Below are positions 33,404-45,395 of a stretch of 64,000 nt of DNA, in pieces; positions within the stretch are counted from its first letter, which is position 1, and the number at the start of each line of letters is the position of its first letter. The notes under the pieces were generated by a model that worked only from the letters and a program-made list of their open reading frames with translations, ran no database searches and had not been told where the DNA came from. This DNA is from Deroplatys truncata (taxonomy: Eukaryota; Arthropoda; Insecta; Mantodea; Mantidae). The translations under genes were made by a program, and so were the position numbers. The stretch lies in contig CM060979.1 in assembly GCA_030765065.1 (NCBI GenBank), forward strand, positions 19,001,001-19,065,000, read 5' to 3'.

Positions 33404-34385
33404 TGCGACGGTTTAACTTATGTTTGTGTATGTGTGTTTACTTCACGTGGTGATGCCATTTTGTGACGTAATTCTTTGTTAGGTTTGTAGCTCCATCTGG
33501 TGTTAGCAATTTGTGGCAGTATTAGTGTTAGTTTGAAAGAATTCTACTGTTATTTTATTTAATTTTTGTTCACTGTCCTCCGGCTAGCTATGATCTTTTG
33601 GTCAAGCACTTCTCTTTATACAGGTTGTGTAAACGGAAAGGAATCTTTTATCCAAAGATAACACTGATGAAGAAATTTGTTTTACACTTTTATTGCCGAA
33701 CACATTTACTATCACATTTACACATTGATCTTGACACTCGCCAAACTGAAACTGTTATAACAACTTCTTACTGATCACTTTTAATCCACGTACTTCAACC
33801 TTTTGTATAATTAACTTTACCATGCTTGAGATTTCTCATAACTCTTATACGCGTAACTTGCGAATCGATAGCCGACGTGTAATATTTCTGCTGGACTGAA
33901 GGCGACGTGTATCATACAAAATATTTTCGACCAACTGACGGGAATGCGACGTGTAGTGTACAAAGAATTTTGATGAACTGACGGGGTCTTTACCTCTAAC
34001 CTACCTTTTATACTCCTTCACCCAGATATGCCTAAAGATTATAACTGAGCTGCAATTGGCTAATAAAACGCGCCAACATTAGCGTCTATTTATATATCCA
34101 ATGAAAATTATGAATACATATGCTCTAGGGAAATGTTCCAGCAAATTCTAAAAGAAAAACGCGCCAATATTACGTAACTTCCTCGTCTCCAATAATGATA
34201 AACAGCTCACTCCCTCGCTGCATTATTGCACGCTATTATTGTCAGTTTCAGTAAGGCAGTATAAACTTACTTCTCAACAATAATTACAATCAACAAACAT
34301 TTCAAATCAATGCACATAATAAAGCATATTCATACTATAATCACTCTTTACATTTAAATAATTTGTGATACAAATTACTGCATCA
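33404..34385 (-). mobile_element. Solo LTR-D, TSD GCTA
   Basis: 982 bp flanked by GCTA (33400-33403 and 34386-34389). On the minus strand it starts TGATGCAGTAATTTGTATCA and ends ACCGTCGCA. It is about the length of LTR-C and starts similarly (TGATGCAGTA against TGAGGCAGTA), so the families are probably related. A second copy lies at 44301. Confidence 0.8.
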
Positions 34386-34471
34386 GCTATCCTTAAACTT
34401 TCATACTGTATCAATGCAATCGCGAGAAACAACTAAATGTTGACAGGACTTTAAGAGTGTGACCAAGAAAT

Positions 34472-35474
34472 AAACAAGTAAACACCAGTTCCTTCCCATA
34501 TACTGCCTTGAACCGCCAAGACCAAACAACTGCTGCTAGATTACGAATCGGACATACAAAACTCACTCACCTCTACCTCTTCACCAATGAACCACCTTCT
34601 GAATGTTGTTTCTGTACTACAAGAACTCACTGTTGAACATCTACTATGTAAATGCCAACAATAGAACTGTCTCAGAACTGAAAAGATTTCTTCCCACCTC
34701 CACACTGCAATAGATACTGAAGTGGCCTATCTAAAACTGCAGATTGTCGTGACCTCTTAACAAACTAGCTCAATGAGCGACTGGTACCGAGGATCTTAAA
34801 GTTATATTTCACATTATGCGAGGTCAGATGCGGAACGCAGCTGAGAGAAATTATGAAAATATACCAATATGTTCCTAGTAATAGTATTATTTCATGGTGT
34901 AGAAGAGGGAAGGGCCTATCTACTATAATAATTTACACATAATGAAAATGGATGGCAAATGGCTTTAATGGTGAAAAGGGATTACATTACCTCATTGCTT
35001 CCTTGCCTGTCGGTGGGGACGCCATACTGCTCGTATGGACAGCGACACACACTACGACTTACCCCTAGCAGTAACTCGGCTCGACTGACTAAAACCCACG
35101 CTAACTCGGCGTGGTTACGCTATGCTAGAACTGGTTTATCCCCTCCACGCTTGCGCAATATCCGATCTGGGCCGCCAGGTCACCTACGCAATAATGCTTA
35201 CAAACGCCACAAAATATCGGTCTTTTTAACAGAATATAAAATGTTTCAACATAATATTTTCTCGTTCGTACTTGAATACCAATCTTAATATTAATATTTA
35301 TTTGACCATGTTAAAATTACCGCTGTAGAACCATTATTTATTTTATGTTCTCTTTGTATGTTCTCTTTGTGAACATGTAACATTTTTTTCTAATTATGCA
35401 TTAATGTAAATAATTGAGGAGTCGCATATGACCATGCAGTTAGCGCGACTTTAAATAAATAAATTAAAAAAAAC
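34472..35474 (+). pseudogene. LINE 3' end (Jockey/I-type C-terminus and 3' UTR)
   Basis: From 34500 the frame reads LNRQDQTTAARLRIGHTKLT then FTNEPPSECCFC, the C-terminal zinc-knuckle-like region following RNase H or reverse transcriptase in Jockey/I-clade LINEs. Stops then appear. The end TTAGCGCGACTTTAAATAAA with an A-rich tail is a LINE-like 3' terminus. It is 5'-truncated and inserted into HINE-B; a target duplication of about AAACAA is weak. A 109-codon frame at 34959-35288 has no recognised domain. Confidence 0.7.
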
Positions 35475-35950
35475 AATTCGAACTTTTAATAACGGATTCA
35501 CAGAAATGTGTTATACTTTAAAAGCTTATTTGAAATAAATTGTGTGTTTTAAAGAGATCTACTTTTTTGTGTAGTACATTTCCGTCTGTCTATCGTTTAA
35601 CGTTTATCATTTAAACACAAACATACAAAATTCTTTCAGAATGAAGAGGACATTACAGCTATTCGAGATATACATTTTATTTGTCACCTAAATATCTTTC
35701 ATACCTGGTATTTTAATCGCAATCTTAGAGCCAGTTTTTAGAAAATAAAAAATTTCGAAAAATGTTCCATGTAAACGGTAGTTTGGGGTGGGGCGATTTT
35801 TTTTTTAAAATCTTCGTGTCGCATCTTTCGAACATACTGAACTTAAATACTTTTTTTTTTAATTTAGGGGCCTCAAAAATGTATTTCCGTTGAAATCTCG
35901 GTATCGAGTATTTGAGTGGAATGCAAATACCTTCTGTACTGCATAGTTAT

Positions 35951-38020
35951 AAAATCTGATGTGTTACACTCACATGACTTTCTCTACTCTTGTACAAACT
36001 ATTTTTACAAACGCTTATTCCCCATATGCTTCATGTTAATCGAGATATGGAAATATTAATCTTATTGCTAATTTTCTGGTAGATGCAAGGGGAATTGCTA
36101 GGCTTTAAGAGATAGTCAAATATTTTAAGAGCTGGTTGCTATGTGGAGTATTCCATTCTCTTTGCATTACCAGGCAAAAAAAATGAGTAACGAATTTGAG
36201 AAAAGGTATAATTATTGGAAAATTTGAGGGAATAACAAGCAATATCTCGAAAATGGTTCACTCAACAAGAAAAATGTATATGACATAAATTGAGTATTTT
36301 AACCCAATCTACATTTTTTGTGTAGTAAAAGTTTGTCTATCTCTTATGGCTTACCAGTTATATAAAAGTCGTTCACAATGAAGAATGCTTTTGGAGACAT
36401 TCCCAGAAAATTGAGATATACATTTCATTTGTCATAAAAATATCTTAAACATATGATATTTTAATCAAAATCGTTAGAGCCATTATTGAGAAAATTAACA
36501 TTTTCGAAAAATGTTCCATGTAAAGGGTACTCTAGGGTAGGGGGATTTATCTTGAAGACCTTCGTGTCGCACCTCTGGAAGATACTGAACCTAAATACCA
36601 AGTTTGGTGTTTATCCGACTTTTCGTTTCTGAGTTATGCTGTTCACAGACAGACACACACACGGACATGTTTCCAAAAATACTTTTTTTGGATTCAGGGA
36701 ATCTCAAAACATGTATTTCCGGTGAAATCTCGGTATCGAATGTTTGGGTGGAATACAATACTTCCCCTACTTACTATACGTAGTAGAGAAAGTAAAAATG
36801 AGTAACGAATTTGAGAAAAAGTATAATTATTGGAAAGTTTAAGGGAATAACAAGCAATATCTCGAAAATCGTTCACTCAACAAGAAAAATGTATATGACA
36901 TAAATTGAGTATTTTAACGCGATCTACATTTTTTGTGTAGTAAAATTTTGTCTATCTCTTATGGTTTACTAGTTATGCAAAAGTTGTTCACAATGAAGAA
37001 TACTTTTGGAGACATTCCCGGAAAATTCGAGATATACATTTCATTTGTCACGAAAATATCTTAAACTTATGATATTTTAATCAAAATCGTTAGAGCCATT
37101 TTTGAAAAAATTTAAATTTTCGAAAAAGGTTCCACGTAAAGAGCAATCTGGGGTGGGGGGATTTTCTTGAAAACCTTCGTGTCGCATCTCTGGAAGATAC
37201 TGAACCTAAATACCAAGTTTGGTGTTTATCCGACTTTTCGTTTCTGAGTTATGCTGTTCACAGACAGACACACACACGGACATGTTTCCAAAAATACTTT
37301 TTTTGGATTCAGGGAATCTCAAAACATGTATTTCCGGTGAAATCTCGGTATCGAATGTTTGGGTGGAATACAATACTTCCCCTACTTACTATACGTAGTA
37401 GAGAAAGTAAAAATGAGTAACGAATTTGAGAAAAAGTATAATTATTGGAAAGTTTAAGGGAATAACAAGCAATATCTCGAAAATCGTTCACTCAACAAGA
37501 AAAATGTATATGACATAAATTGAGTATTTTAACGCGATCTACATTTTTTGTGTAGTAAAATTTTGTCTATCTCTTATGGTTTACTAGTTATGCAAAAGTT
37601 GTTCACAATGAAGAATACTTTTGGAGACATTCCCGGAAAATTCGAGATATACATTTCATTTGTCACGAAAATATCTTAAACTTATGATATTTTAATCAAA
37701 ATCGTTAGAGCCATTTTTGAAAAAATTTAAATTTTCGATAAAGGTTCCACGTAAAGAGCAATCTGGGGTGGGGGGATTTTCTTGAAAACCTTCGTGTCGC
37801 ATCTCTGGAAGATACTGAACCTAAATAGCAAGTTTGGTGTTTATCTGACTGTTCGTTTCTGAGGTATGGTGTTCACAGACACACACGGACATGTTTCCAA
37901 AAATGCTTGTTTTGGATTCAGGGGGCCTCAAAACATGTGTTTCCAGTGAAATCTCGGTATCGAATTTTTGGGTGGAATACAATACTTCCCCTATTTACTA
38001 TACGTAGTAGAGAAAGTAAT
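35951..38020 (+). mobile_element. HINE-A copy with tandemly triplicated body
   Basis: Starts with the normal end (AAAATCTGATGTGTTACACT). From ATGAGTAACGAATTTGAG the body repeats with an exact 615-bp period at 36183, 36798 and 37413. Each unit ends in TAGTAGAGAAAGTAA. Identical 60-codon frames at 36694-36876 and 37309-37491 (minus) mark the identity of units 1-2 ends; units 2 and 3 differ by only a few bases up to about 37829. Confidence 0.85.
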
Positions 38021-39191
38021 AAAGGATAATGGATAGAGAAAGTTGTGTGAATGTAACATGTGTTTTACGCTAAATCTGAATATTTGGTTTTTAGGAAAAT
38101 ATTTATACAGTTTCCTTTTCCTTCAAAGGTGGAAACGTATGTGAACACTCAAATAGTTTTTGATGCAACCTATGATTGGCCTATCTCAAAACAACATCAT
38201 CAGTTTATCTAACTTCTACTGAGGAGGAAGAGTTACTCAACATAGGACTGAAGGGCTTATCTATGTAATAGTGGTTTACAAAAAAGTTTACTTGCAGTGC
38301 ATTCAGAGAAGTGGGTCAACTTCTCCAAGCAGGGGGCAAAACTTATTCATTTATTGATTTGTAATCAGAAAGAGCATGCAATACACCATCAAACGAGGGG
38401 GGTGGGGGAGGCTTAGACACGGAACCAGACGCGAGCAGTTACCGAGCCGCTAGCAGCGTTTCCACTGAATTTCTTTCATCCTGGCTTTTCTTCACCCAAA
38501 ATTCCTTTCTCCTTCCACTTCAAATCGGCTTTCAACTCCTCGGAGCTGCAGGAAAAGTTGGGAGTCAATATCGGATACTCTTTTCGCATCCGTTCTCTTT
38601 CTTAATGTCTCACTTGCTCTGTCTCTCCACATCTCTATTTTGTCATCCTTCTCCAAGTTCTTTCCTATTTGGTATTCCCGATGGGAAAAACCGCCAGATG
38701 CTTGCATGCACTCAAGAACCAACATTATTCCGGTTTCTTGAGGTCAATGAAATGGCCACCGTCTCCTTTTCATTTCGTGAATGATTACAGGGTAGCAGGA
38801 GGAGGGGGAAGCCACTAATGTCTGCGACTTTCGTCAACTTCTGGTCTTCACTCTTTCGGAAGTTGCGACGTCAGGTGAAAGCGTAAAGCCCATTTTAACG
38901 CAAAAAGCAGTTCCAAACAAAGGAGTTGCAGGGGATTGTGCCCGACTGGCGACAGATGTGAGCTATGTTTACCTCAACTTTTCTTTACAAGCTGTTTTAA
39001 AAATACTGGAGACTGTACAGGAGCATTGTACAATATAAATAAAATTAATTCAACATATCAATTGTGTGTAATGTTTTTTTATAAAATAGGGAAACTTACT
39101 TACTGGGCGCCCCTCGTACTTTTATTAGCTACAGTAAATTAGCTTGCTAATATCTCCCTAATTTGAATTCTCCATCTTTAAAGCGTTATAA
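38021..39191. other. Unassigned, possibly single-copy sequence
   Basis: Starts with a scrap of HINE end (GAGAAAGTTGTGTGAATGTA). The 38400-38900 part looks single-copy in this window. A 77-codon minus frame (38492-38725) is rich in charged residues but matches nothing known to me. No splice or promoter evidence. Confidence 0.35.
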
Positions 39192-39786
39192 TTTTTACTT
39201 TCTCTGCTACGTATAGTAAGTACGGGAAGTATTGTAAATTCGATACCGAGATTTCACCGGAAATATATGTTTTGAGACCCCTTGAATCCAAAAAACCCAT
39301 TTTTGGAAACATGTCCGTGTGTGTCTGTGTGTCTGTAAACAGCACAACTCAGAAACGAACATTCGGATAAACACCAAACTTGGTATTTAGGTTCAGTATC
39401 TTCCAGAGATGCGACACGAAGGTTTTCAAGAAAATCCCCCACCCCAGAATACCCTTTACATGGAACATTTTTCGAAAATTTTAGTTTTCTCAAACATGGC
39501 TCTAACGATTTTGATTAAAATATCATATGTTAAGATATTTTCATGACAAATAAAATGTCTACCTTGAATTTTCTGGGAATGTCTCCAAAAGCATTCTTCA
39601 CTGTGAACGACTTTTGTATAACTGGTAAACCATGAGATAGACAAAATTTTACTACACAAAAAATGTAGATCGCGTTTCTGCAAATGTTTATCTCGAATAA
39701 TGTGAAATAGATGGAGAATAAGATTTTGTAAAAATAGTTTGTACAAGAGTAGAGAAAGTCATGCAAGTGTAACACATCAGATTTTT
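39192..39786 (-). mobile_element. HINE-A copy, internally deleted
   Basis: Both ends are present, but the interior jumps from GTAGATCGCG to TTTCTGCAAATGTTTATCTC near 39676, removing roughly 250-300 bp. Confidence 0.8.
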
Positions 39787-40635
39787 ACTAAAGGTTATGC
39801 TGCTCAGATTAGAGTGTAAGAAAGAGGGTCAAGGGTGGGAGAGGGAGGGTTAGTGGCTTAGTGGCGGGTATTTGTTTGTTTTGTAAACAATAGCGTGTTC
39901 TTGTAAACAACTTTTTTCTCTTCTTGTTTTGTTTGTTAGTTTCTCTGTTTTTTTTTTCTTTCTTTTCTTGTAAATATCATTAACTTGAAAGTTCACTGTG
40001 AGAAATATAGTCCGAAATATATGGACTGCAGTGTATTATATAAGCACGAACGGGCTATCTGGCCCGTGCGATGTACCAGTTTGAACGTATAAAATTTTTA
40101 AGACCAATAAATACACCCTACTTCTACTTTGAACTTAAAGTGAAACAGATATAAGGCAGGTCGTACAATGAATGTTGCGAACGCTGAGAGACAACATAGG
40201 CATCAAGCTGAACGTTTATTTGTTCCGGATGCCAAAGAAAGGAAGGAAGTTCACTTACCCACTAACACGTTACATTTTTGGTGTGAAAGAAAGGAAATTG
40301 AAGCGCCAAATTTATCGAACAGTTTACTAACAGACGTCTAAGTATCCGGTTCGTGGTTGACGTGCTCTACACAGAATCGCGTGTTCAAATCTCTAGCTAC
40401 TCGACTGCAACACATACAATCTGGATAGATCCGGTAATCGTAAACTTTAATCAAATATTCACAGAGTATACCGGAGACACAGCTCCTGTAGTTAACATTA
40501 CGATAATTGCAATGTTGCTAGGATACCTACCTCGAAGATATCGCGGAATATCACAAGTATTTTGCATACCTTCTACTAGAACTGCAGTTCTCTCTGTCTT
40601 CCCAATTTGGCACATAAACAGTGACGAAATTACAC
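39787..40635. other. Unassigned; possible retroposon 3' UTR
   Basis: The T-rich 39860-39970 stretch and AAGACCAATAAATACACC near 40103 resemble a LINE 3' region. A 113-codon + frame (40353-40694) overlaps the LTR-C start and is not supported as a gene. Confidence 0.3.
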
Positions 40636-41594
40636 TGAAGCAGATAGTTTCTTTGCGTTATTTGCACCCCGCTTTGGGCGTCAATTTGAAGTAGATGGTA
40701 TCTTTGCAGTATTTTAGGAGTATTGTAGTTCTTATGTTGGGGAGCCGAACATGTAGTTTCAACCGCACGTATGGTACCCGGTTTCTGGTAGCCTTCGCCC
40801 CAAGTTTAAAAATAATTTCAACTTTGTAATTAAACTGTTTCTTTAAATATTTAATATTTGTGTTTGCCTCGGCTGCGTCTGTATTATTTTAGACATGGAT
40901 GTCTTGGCAGGGCGTGATGCGTCAAGAACATAGGCTTACACAGATTTTAAGTTTTAATTCACTCCTTTTTATTAATCATTGACACAAATTAAATAGCACT
41001 TCACTGATATCAAGAGCTGTGAGATGTTTTGATTAAATAATTACACTTTTTTCATACATAAACTATTTTCGTCTTACACGAATACGTAATTAATTTCTCG
41101 AGGACACTTCTCGCGTCTGGTTAGTAACTCTGTCTGCAGGCAACTGAACTGATTTCAAGCGCCTAAACTTTGTAAATTTATGTATTTCAAGTCTCTGATT
41201 GGCTAATCCTACTCCAATAAAATACCTTCATTTAACTAAAGCTTTTTCTGGTTGTTGATTGGCTATTTTTATAAACTGTCACTAAAATTACATTATTGTT
41301 ACTCCAAGAATCACAAGTAGTACTGTTAAACTTTCTTACTCATTATTGACTCAAGGTTACCTCATTGTTAGCAACTTTTAACTTATTATTCTCACAGCTC
41401 CTACATTATTAAATTGCGTAATGCATTCATATAACATTATTGAACATGTTTACAATAATATAAGCATATGCAATGACTGTTACATACATTTTACAAATTA
41501 TTACATATACATATTGCTTCAAGGCGGACTGTTATTGAATTTACATATTATATACTTTGACTGAAATCATTTAAGTGTTAAAAACACTGCCTCA
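40636..41594 (-). mobile_element. LTR-C copy 5
   Basis: 959 bp on the minus strand, starting TGAGGCAGTGTTTTTAAC on its own strand. After the CTACTTCA tail comes AATTGACGCCCAAAGCGGGG (primer-site-like), then a further tail ending TGCTTCA. No matching flanking duplication was found, so one edge may be rearranged. Confidence 0.75.
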
Positions 41595-41614
41595 ACGGCC
41601 AGTTATTATCATTT

Positions 41615-42385
41615 TAAAAAATCTGACGTGTTACATTCAGATGACTCTTAAGAAAGTTTATTTTCCTAGCTACTTCATTTTAATCGAGATAAACCTTTCC
41701 GGAAATAGCTACATTACACATTTCGTTATAGATACAAAGGGAACAGCGACAGTCAAATGTTTAACAACTGGACGCTATATGCTGGACTTAAAATTCCATA
41801 CTGTTTCCATGACATCGCGAGAAACGGCTGAAACTCGACAGGGCTATAAGAATGTCTTAAATATTGAACAATCTGAACCATTAATAACGGATATTTTGGA
41901 AACGGCTGATGTCACAAAAAATTTTAAATAAATTATGACATTAAAAAGGTCTGCTGCTTCCCCCTTTTTTGGGCGTAGTACGTTTTCGTCTATCGCTTAA
42001 CGTTTACCCTACACACAAGATTTTACAAAATTTCTTCCGAATGAACAGGCTATTCCCAGAAAATTCAAGGTATACATTTTATTTGTCATGTGAATATATT
42101 TAATGTATAGTATTTTAAACAAAATCGTTATAACCATGTTTTAAGGAATCAAAAATTTCGAAAAATGCTCTATGTAAAGGCTAATTTGGGTGAAAGAATT
42201 TTCTTGAAAATGTTCGTGTCGTATCTTTGGAAGCTAATGAACTTAAATACCAAGTTTGATAGTTATCCGAGACTTCGTTTTTGAGTTATGCTGTTCACAC
42301 ACATACAAGGATTCAGGGGCCTCAAAGCACGTACTTCCGGTGAAATCTCAGTATCGAATTTTTTGGTTGGAATAGGATACTAAGA
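41615..42385 (+). mobile_element. HINE-B copy, nearly complete
   Basis: Starts AAATCTGACGTGTTACATTC and runs through the B body to GGTTGGAATAGGATACTA. The 118-codon frame (41575-41931) is an accidental open stretch of the repeat. Confidence 0.75.
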
Positions 42386-42409
42386 GCAGAGGCATGGATC
42401 CCAATTTCT

Positions 42410-42556
42410 TTACTAAATTCGATACGAGCTTTCACCAGAAATACACGTTTTGAGCCCCCTAAATCAAAAACATTTTCAGAAGAAGCTTCATGCGTGTGAA
42501 TGAGTGTATGAACAGCATAATTCAAAAGTAAAAGTCGTATAAACACTAAACTTGGT
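42410..42556 (-). mobile_element. HINE-B end fragment
   Basis: ATTCGATACGAGCTTTCACC to AAACACTAAACTTGG, minus strand, directly after the + strand copy. Confidence 0.6.
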
Positions 42557-42559
42557 TTA

Positions 42560-43985
42560 GATAATCATTTCTGTGTTGGAATTTGTAAGACTAAAACAAT
42601 ACCGAAAGGTAACCTTACCTGGACATGTTTCGAGGTTGTTTACCTCATCTTCAGCATTCTGCAAGTGGTGCGGTTTTGGAAGGGGTTGGCTTTGATGTCA
42701 TTGGTGTTTGTGTTATAAATTTCCAGACGGTTCTGTGTGGCGACAAATAGAAATTTAGGAGGTTTTGTTTTTTTAAGATGTGGAATTTCCCCCTAACGTC
42801 TAATTCTGGGTATCTTGCGGGTTTTACGAACGTTAAATTTTGTATTATCTCATGGGTGATTGACCAGAAAAGGTGAGCAATAACGGATTTGACTCTATAT
42901 TTGTATTTAATTGCTCTTAGATGTTCTTTCAATCTTGTTCCCAGATTTCTCTCTACGTAGAGTTTGTTGCAATTTGCACAGTCTATTTTGTATATGCCGG
43001 ATTTTTTTACTTTCTCTACTACGTATAGTAAGTAGGGGAAGTATTGCATTCCTCTCAAAAATTCGATACCGAGATTTCACCGGAAATATATGTTTTGAGA
43101 CCCCCTGAATCCAAAAAAGCATTTTTAGAAGGATGTCCGTGTGTGTGCCTGTGAACAGCATAACTCAGAAACGAACAGTCGGATAAACACCAAACTTGGT
43201 ATTTAGGTTCAGTATCTTCCAGAGATGCGACACGAAGGTTTTCAAGAAAATCCCCCCACCCCGGATTACCCTTTGCATGGAACATTTTTCTAAAATTTTA
43301 ACTTTCTCAAAAATGGCTCCAACGATTTTGATTAAAATATCGTATGTTTAAGATATTTTCATGACAAATGAAATGTATATCTCGAATTTTTTGGGAATGT
43401 CTCCAAAAGTATTCTTCATTGTGAACGACTTTTGCAATAACTGGTAAACGATAAGAGGTAGACAAAATTTTACTACACAAAAAATGTAGATCGCGTTAAA
43501 ATATACAATTTATGTTACATACATTTTTTTTGTTGAGTGACCATTTTCGAGATATTGCTTGTTATTCCCTTAAATTTTCCAATACTTATACTTTTTCTCA
43601 AATGGAAATTCATTAATCATTTTTTTTTTGTCCTGGTAATGCAAAGAGAATGGAATACTCCACATAGCAACCAGCTCTTAAAACATTTGACTATCGCTTA
43701 AAGCCTACCAATTCCCCTTGCATCTACAAGAAAATTAGCAATAAGATTAACATCTCGATTAACATGAAGCATATGGAGAATAAGCGTTTGTAAAAATAGT
43801 TTGTACAAGAGTAGAGAAAGTCATGTGAGTGTAACACATCAGATTTTTATTTAATTGCTCTTAGATGTTCTTTCAGTCTTGTTCCCAGATTTCTCTTGGT
43901 TTTTCCTACGTAGAGTTTGTTGCAATTTGCACAGTCTGTTTTGTATATGCCGGATTTTTTTGTTCTCTTGAATGGAATCCTTTAA
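42560..43985 (-). pseudogene. Penelope-like element 3' part, GIY-YIG domain, split by HINE-A
   Basis: Minus strand. The frame at 42651-43008 reads SGIYKIDCANCNKLYV..., then GTRLKEHLRAIKY, then HEI, the start and core of the GIY-YIG endonuclease that follows reverse transcriptase in Penelope-like elements. Downstream, the strand reads GATGAGGTAAACAACCTCGA and AAACATGTCC, a 3' signature I associate with arthropod Penelope elements. The N-terminal part recurs at 43848-43969 on the far side of a HINE-A, there with the fuller LYVGKTKRNLG, while the inner copy lacks 9 nt. No reverse transcriptase is visible. Confidence 0.75.
43003..43847 (-). mobile_element. HINE-A copy within a Penelope-like fragment
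   Basis: Full-length, 845 bp, with TTTACTTTCTCTACTACG and the hairpin end GTGTAACACATCAGATTTTT. It is flanked by an imperfect direct repeat of about 110-120 bp of the GIY-YIG sequence. Confidence 0.85.
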
Positions 43986-44277
43986 GTTGGTGCGCAGAAT
44001 TTACTTTCAAAAAGTTCACAGAAAAAAATCTTGACAGCACAAAACTAAGTCAAGCAAAAGACAAAACCTATTTCAGACATTTACATACAATCCAGGACAG
44101 AGTTGGTTGTACCTAATAGTCTATAAATAACTACAAGAAGCTTTCAAAATCCGTAGCCATGTTGGTGGAATCAAAACACGTTGCATTATGTTCCTTGAAA
44201 TACATCCGCCGACTTGTATGAAACAAAAGATGTCGCTTTTTAGATTGCGATGGTAATTTGTTATTTATTTGTTGTTG
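43986..44277. other. Unassigned; possibly LTR-D element internal sequence
   Basis: If the LTR-D at 44301 is a 5' LTR on the minus strand, the first bases left of it belong to that element. No gag or pol motif was seen. Confidence 0.3.
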
Positions 44278-44298
44278 AGCCCCACGTTTGGAAGCCAG
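44278..44298 (-). other. Primer-binding-site-like sequence of LTR-D
   Basis: On the minus strand TGGCTTCCAAACGTGGGGCT follows the LTR end ACCGTCGCA by three bases. It matches the lysine tRNA site TGGCGCCCAACGTGGGGC at most positions. Confidence 0.6.
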
Positions 44299-44300
44299 TT

Positions 44301-45257
44301 TGCGACGGTATTACTTATAATGTTTGTTTATTTGTGTTTACTCCACGTGGTGAAGCCATTTTGTGACGTGATTCTTTGTTAGGTTTGTTAGCTCCATCTG
44401 GTGTTAGCAATTTGCGGCAGTATTAATGTTTGTTTTAAAGAATGCTACTGTTATTTTATTTAATTTTGGTTCTCTGTCCTCCGGCTAGCTATGATCTTTT
44501 TGGTCGAGCACTTCTCTTTATACAGGTTGTGTAAACGGAAAGGAATCTTTTAATCAAAGATAACACTGATGAGGGAATTTGTTTTACACTTTTTATTGTC
44601 GAACACATTCACTATCAAATTTACACATTGATCTTGACACTCACCAAACTGAAACTGTTATAATAACTTCATTACTGATCATTCCTAATTCGCGTACTTC
44701 AACTTTTTGTATAATTAACTTTACAACACTTTAGATTTTTCATAACTCTACTGGACTGAAGGCGACGTGTAACGTACAAATATTTTCGATGAACTGACGG
44801 ACTGAAGGCGACGTGTAGCATACAAATATTTTCGGTGAACTGACGGACTGAAGGACTTTACCTCTAACCTAGCCCTTTTTATACTCCTACACCCCGATAT
44901 GCATAAAGATTATAACTGAGTTGCTATTGGCTAATAAAACGCGCCAACATTAGCGTCTATTTTTTATATCCAATGAAAATTATGAATACGTATGCTTTAG
45001 GAAAAATGTTCCAGCAAATTCTAAGAAAAACGCGCCAACATTACGTAACTTCCTCGTCTCTAATAATGATAAACAGCTCACCCCCTCGGTGCATTATTGC
45101 ACGCTATTATTGTCAGTTTCAGTAAGGCAGTATAAACTTACTTCTCAACAATAATTACAATAAACAAACATCTTAAATCAATGACACATAAAAATTCATA
45201 TTCATACTATAATCATTCTTTACATTTAAATAATTTATGATACAAATTACTGCATCA
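44301..45257 (-). mobile_element. LTR-D copy 2
   Basis: 957 bp, collinear with the copy at 33404, TGATGCAGTA...ACCGTCGCA on its own strand. The GGACTGAAGGCGACGTGTA motif is repeated in tandem near 44755-44850. Because a primer-site sequence follows, this was once a 5' LTR and not a solo LTR. Confidence 0.8.
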
Positions 45258-45319
45258 AGATGACCATAATATCACAGTGAAATCAACAATAGCTTCCTTT
45301 TCTCAGAAAACGTGCTATA

Positions 45320-45395
45320 GATCTGTCTAGATCGGGGGGCGAACCCGGGCCGCTGGCTATTTTTGTGTGGCCGGACCACAAACTTACGGTAACAT
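45320..45395 (-). repeat. tRNA-like SINE fragment
   Basis: On the minus strand GCGGCCCGGGTTCGCCCCCC carries a B-box-like T-arm, and GTGGTCCGGCCACAC lies about 30 bp before it. No tail was recognised. Confidence 0.45.

Larger units (their letters stand above)
33380..35946 (+). mobile_element. HINE-B copy split by solo LTR-D and a LINE 3' end
   Basis: Pieces at 33380-33403 (GAACTGGACGCCATATGCTA), 34386-34471 (TTCATACTGTATCAATGCAA...) and 35475-35946 (ACAATTCGAACTTTTAATAA... to the end region) are collinear with family B. Two insertions explain the gaps. Confidence 0.7.

Noticed and set aside
38492-38725. 77-codon minus-strand frame as a host exon
   Set aside because: It is charged and single-copy here, but has no recognised domain and no convincing splice or promoter context.
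40353-40694. 113-codon + strand frame
   Set aside because: Its 3' end lies in LTR-C, and the 5' part shows no recognised protein.
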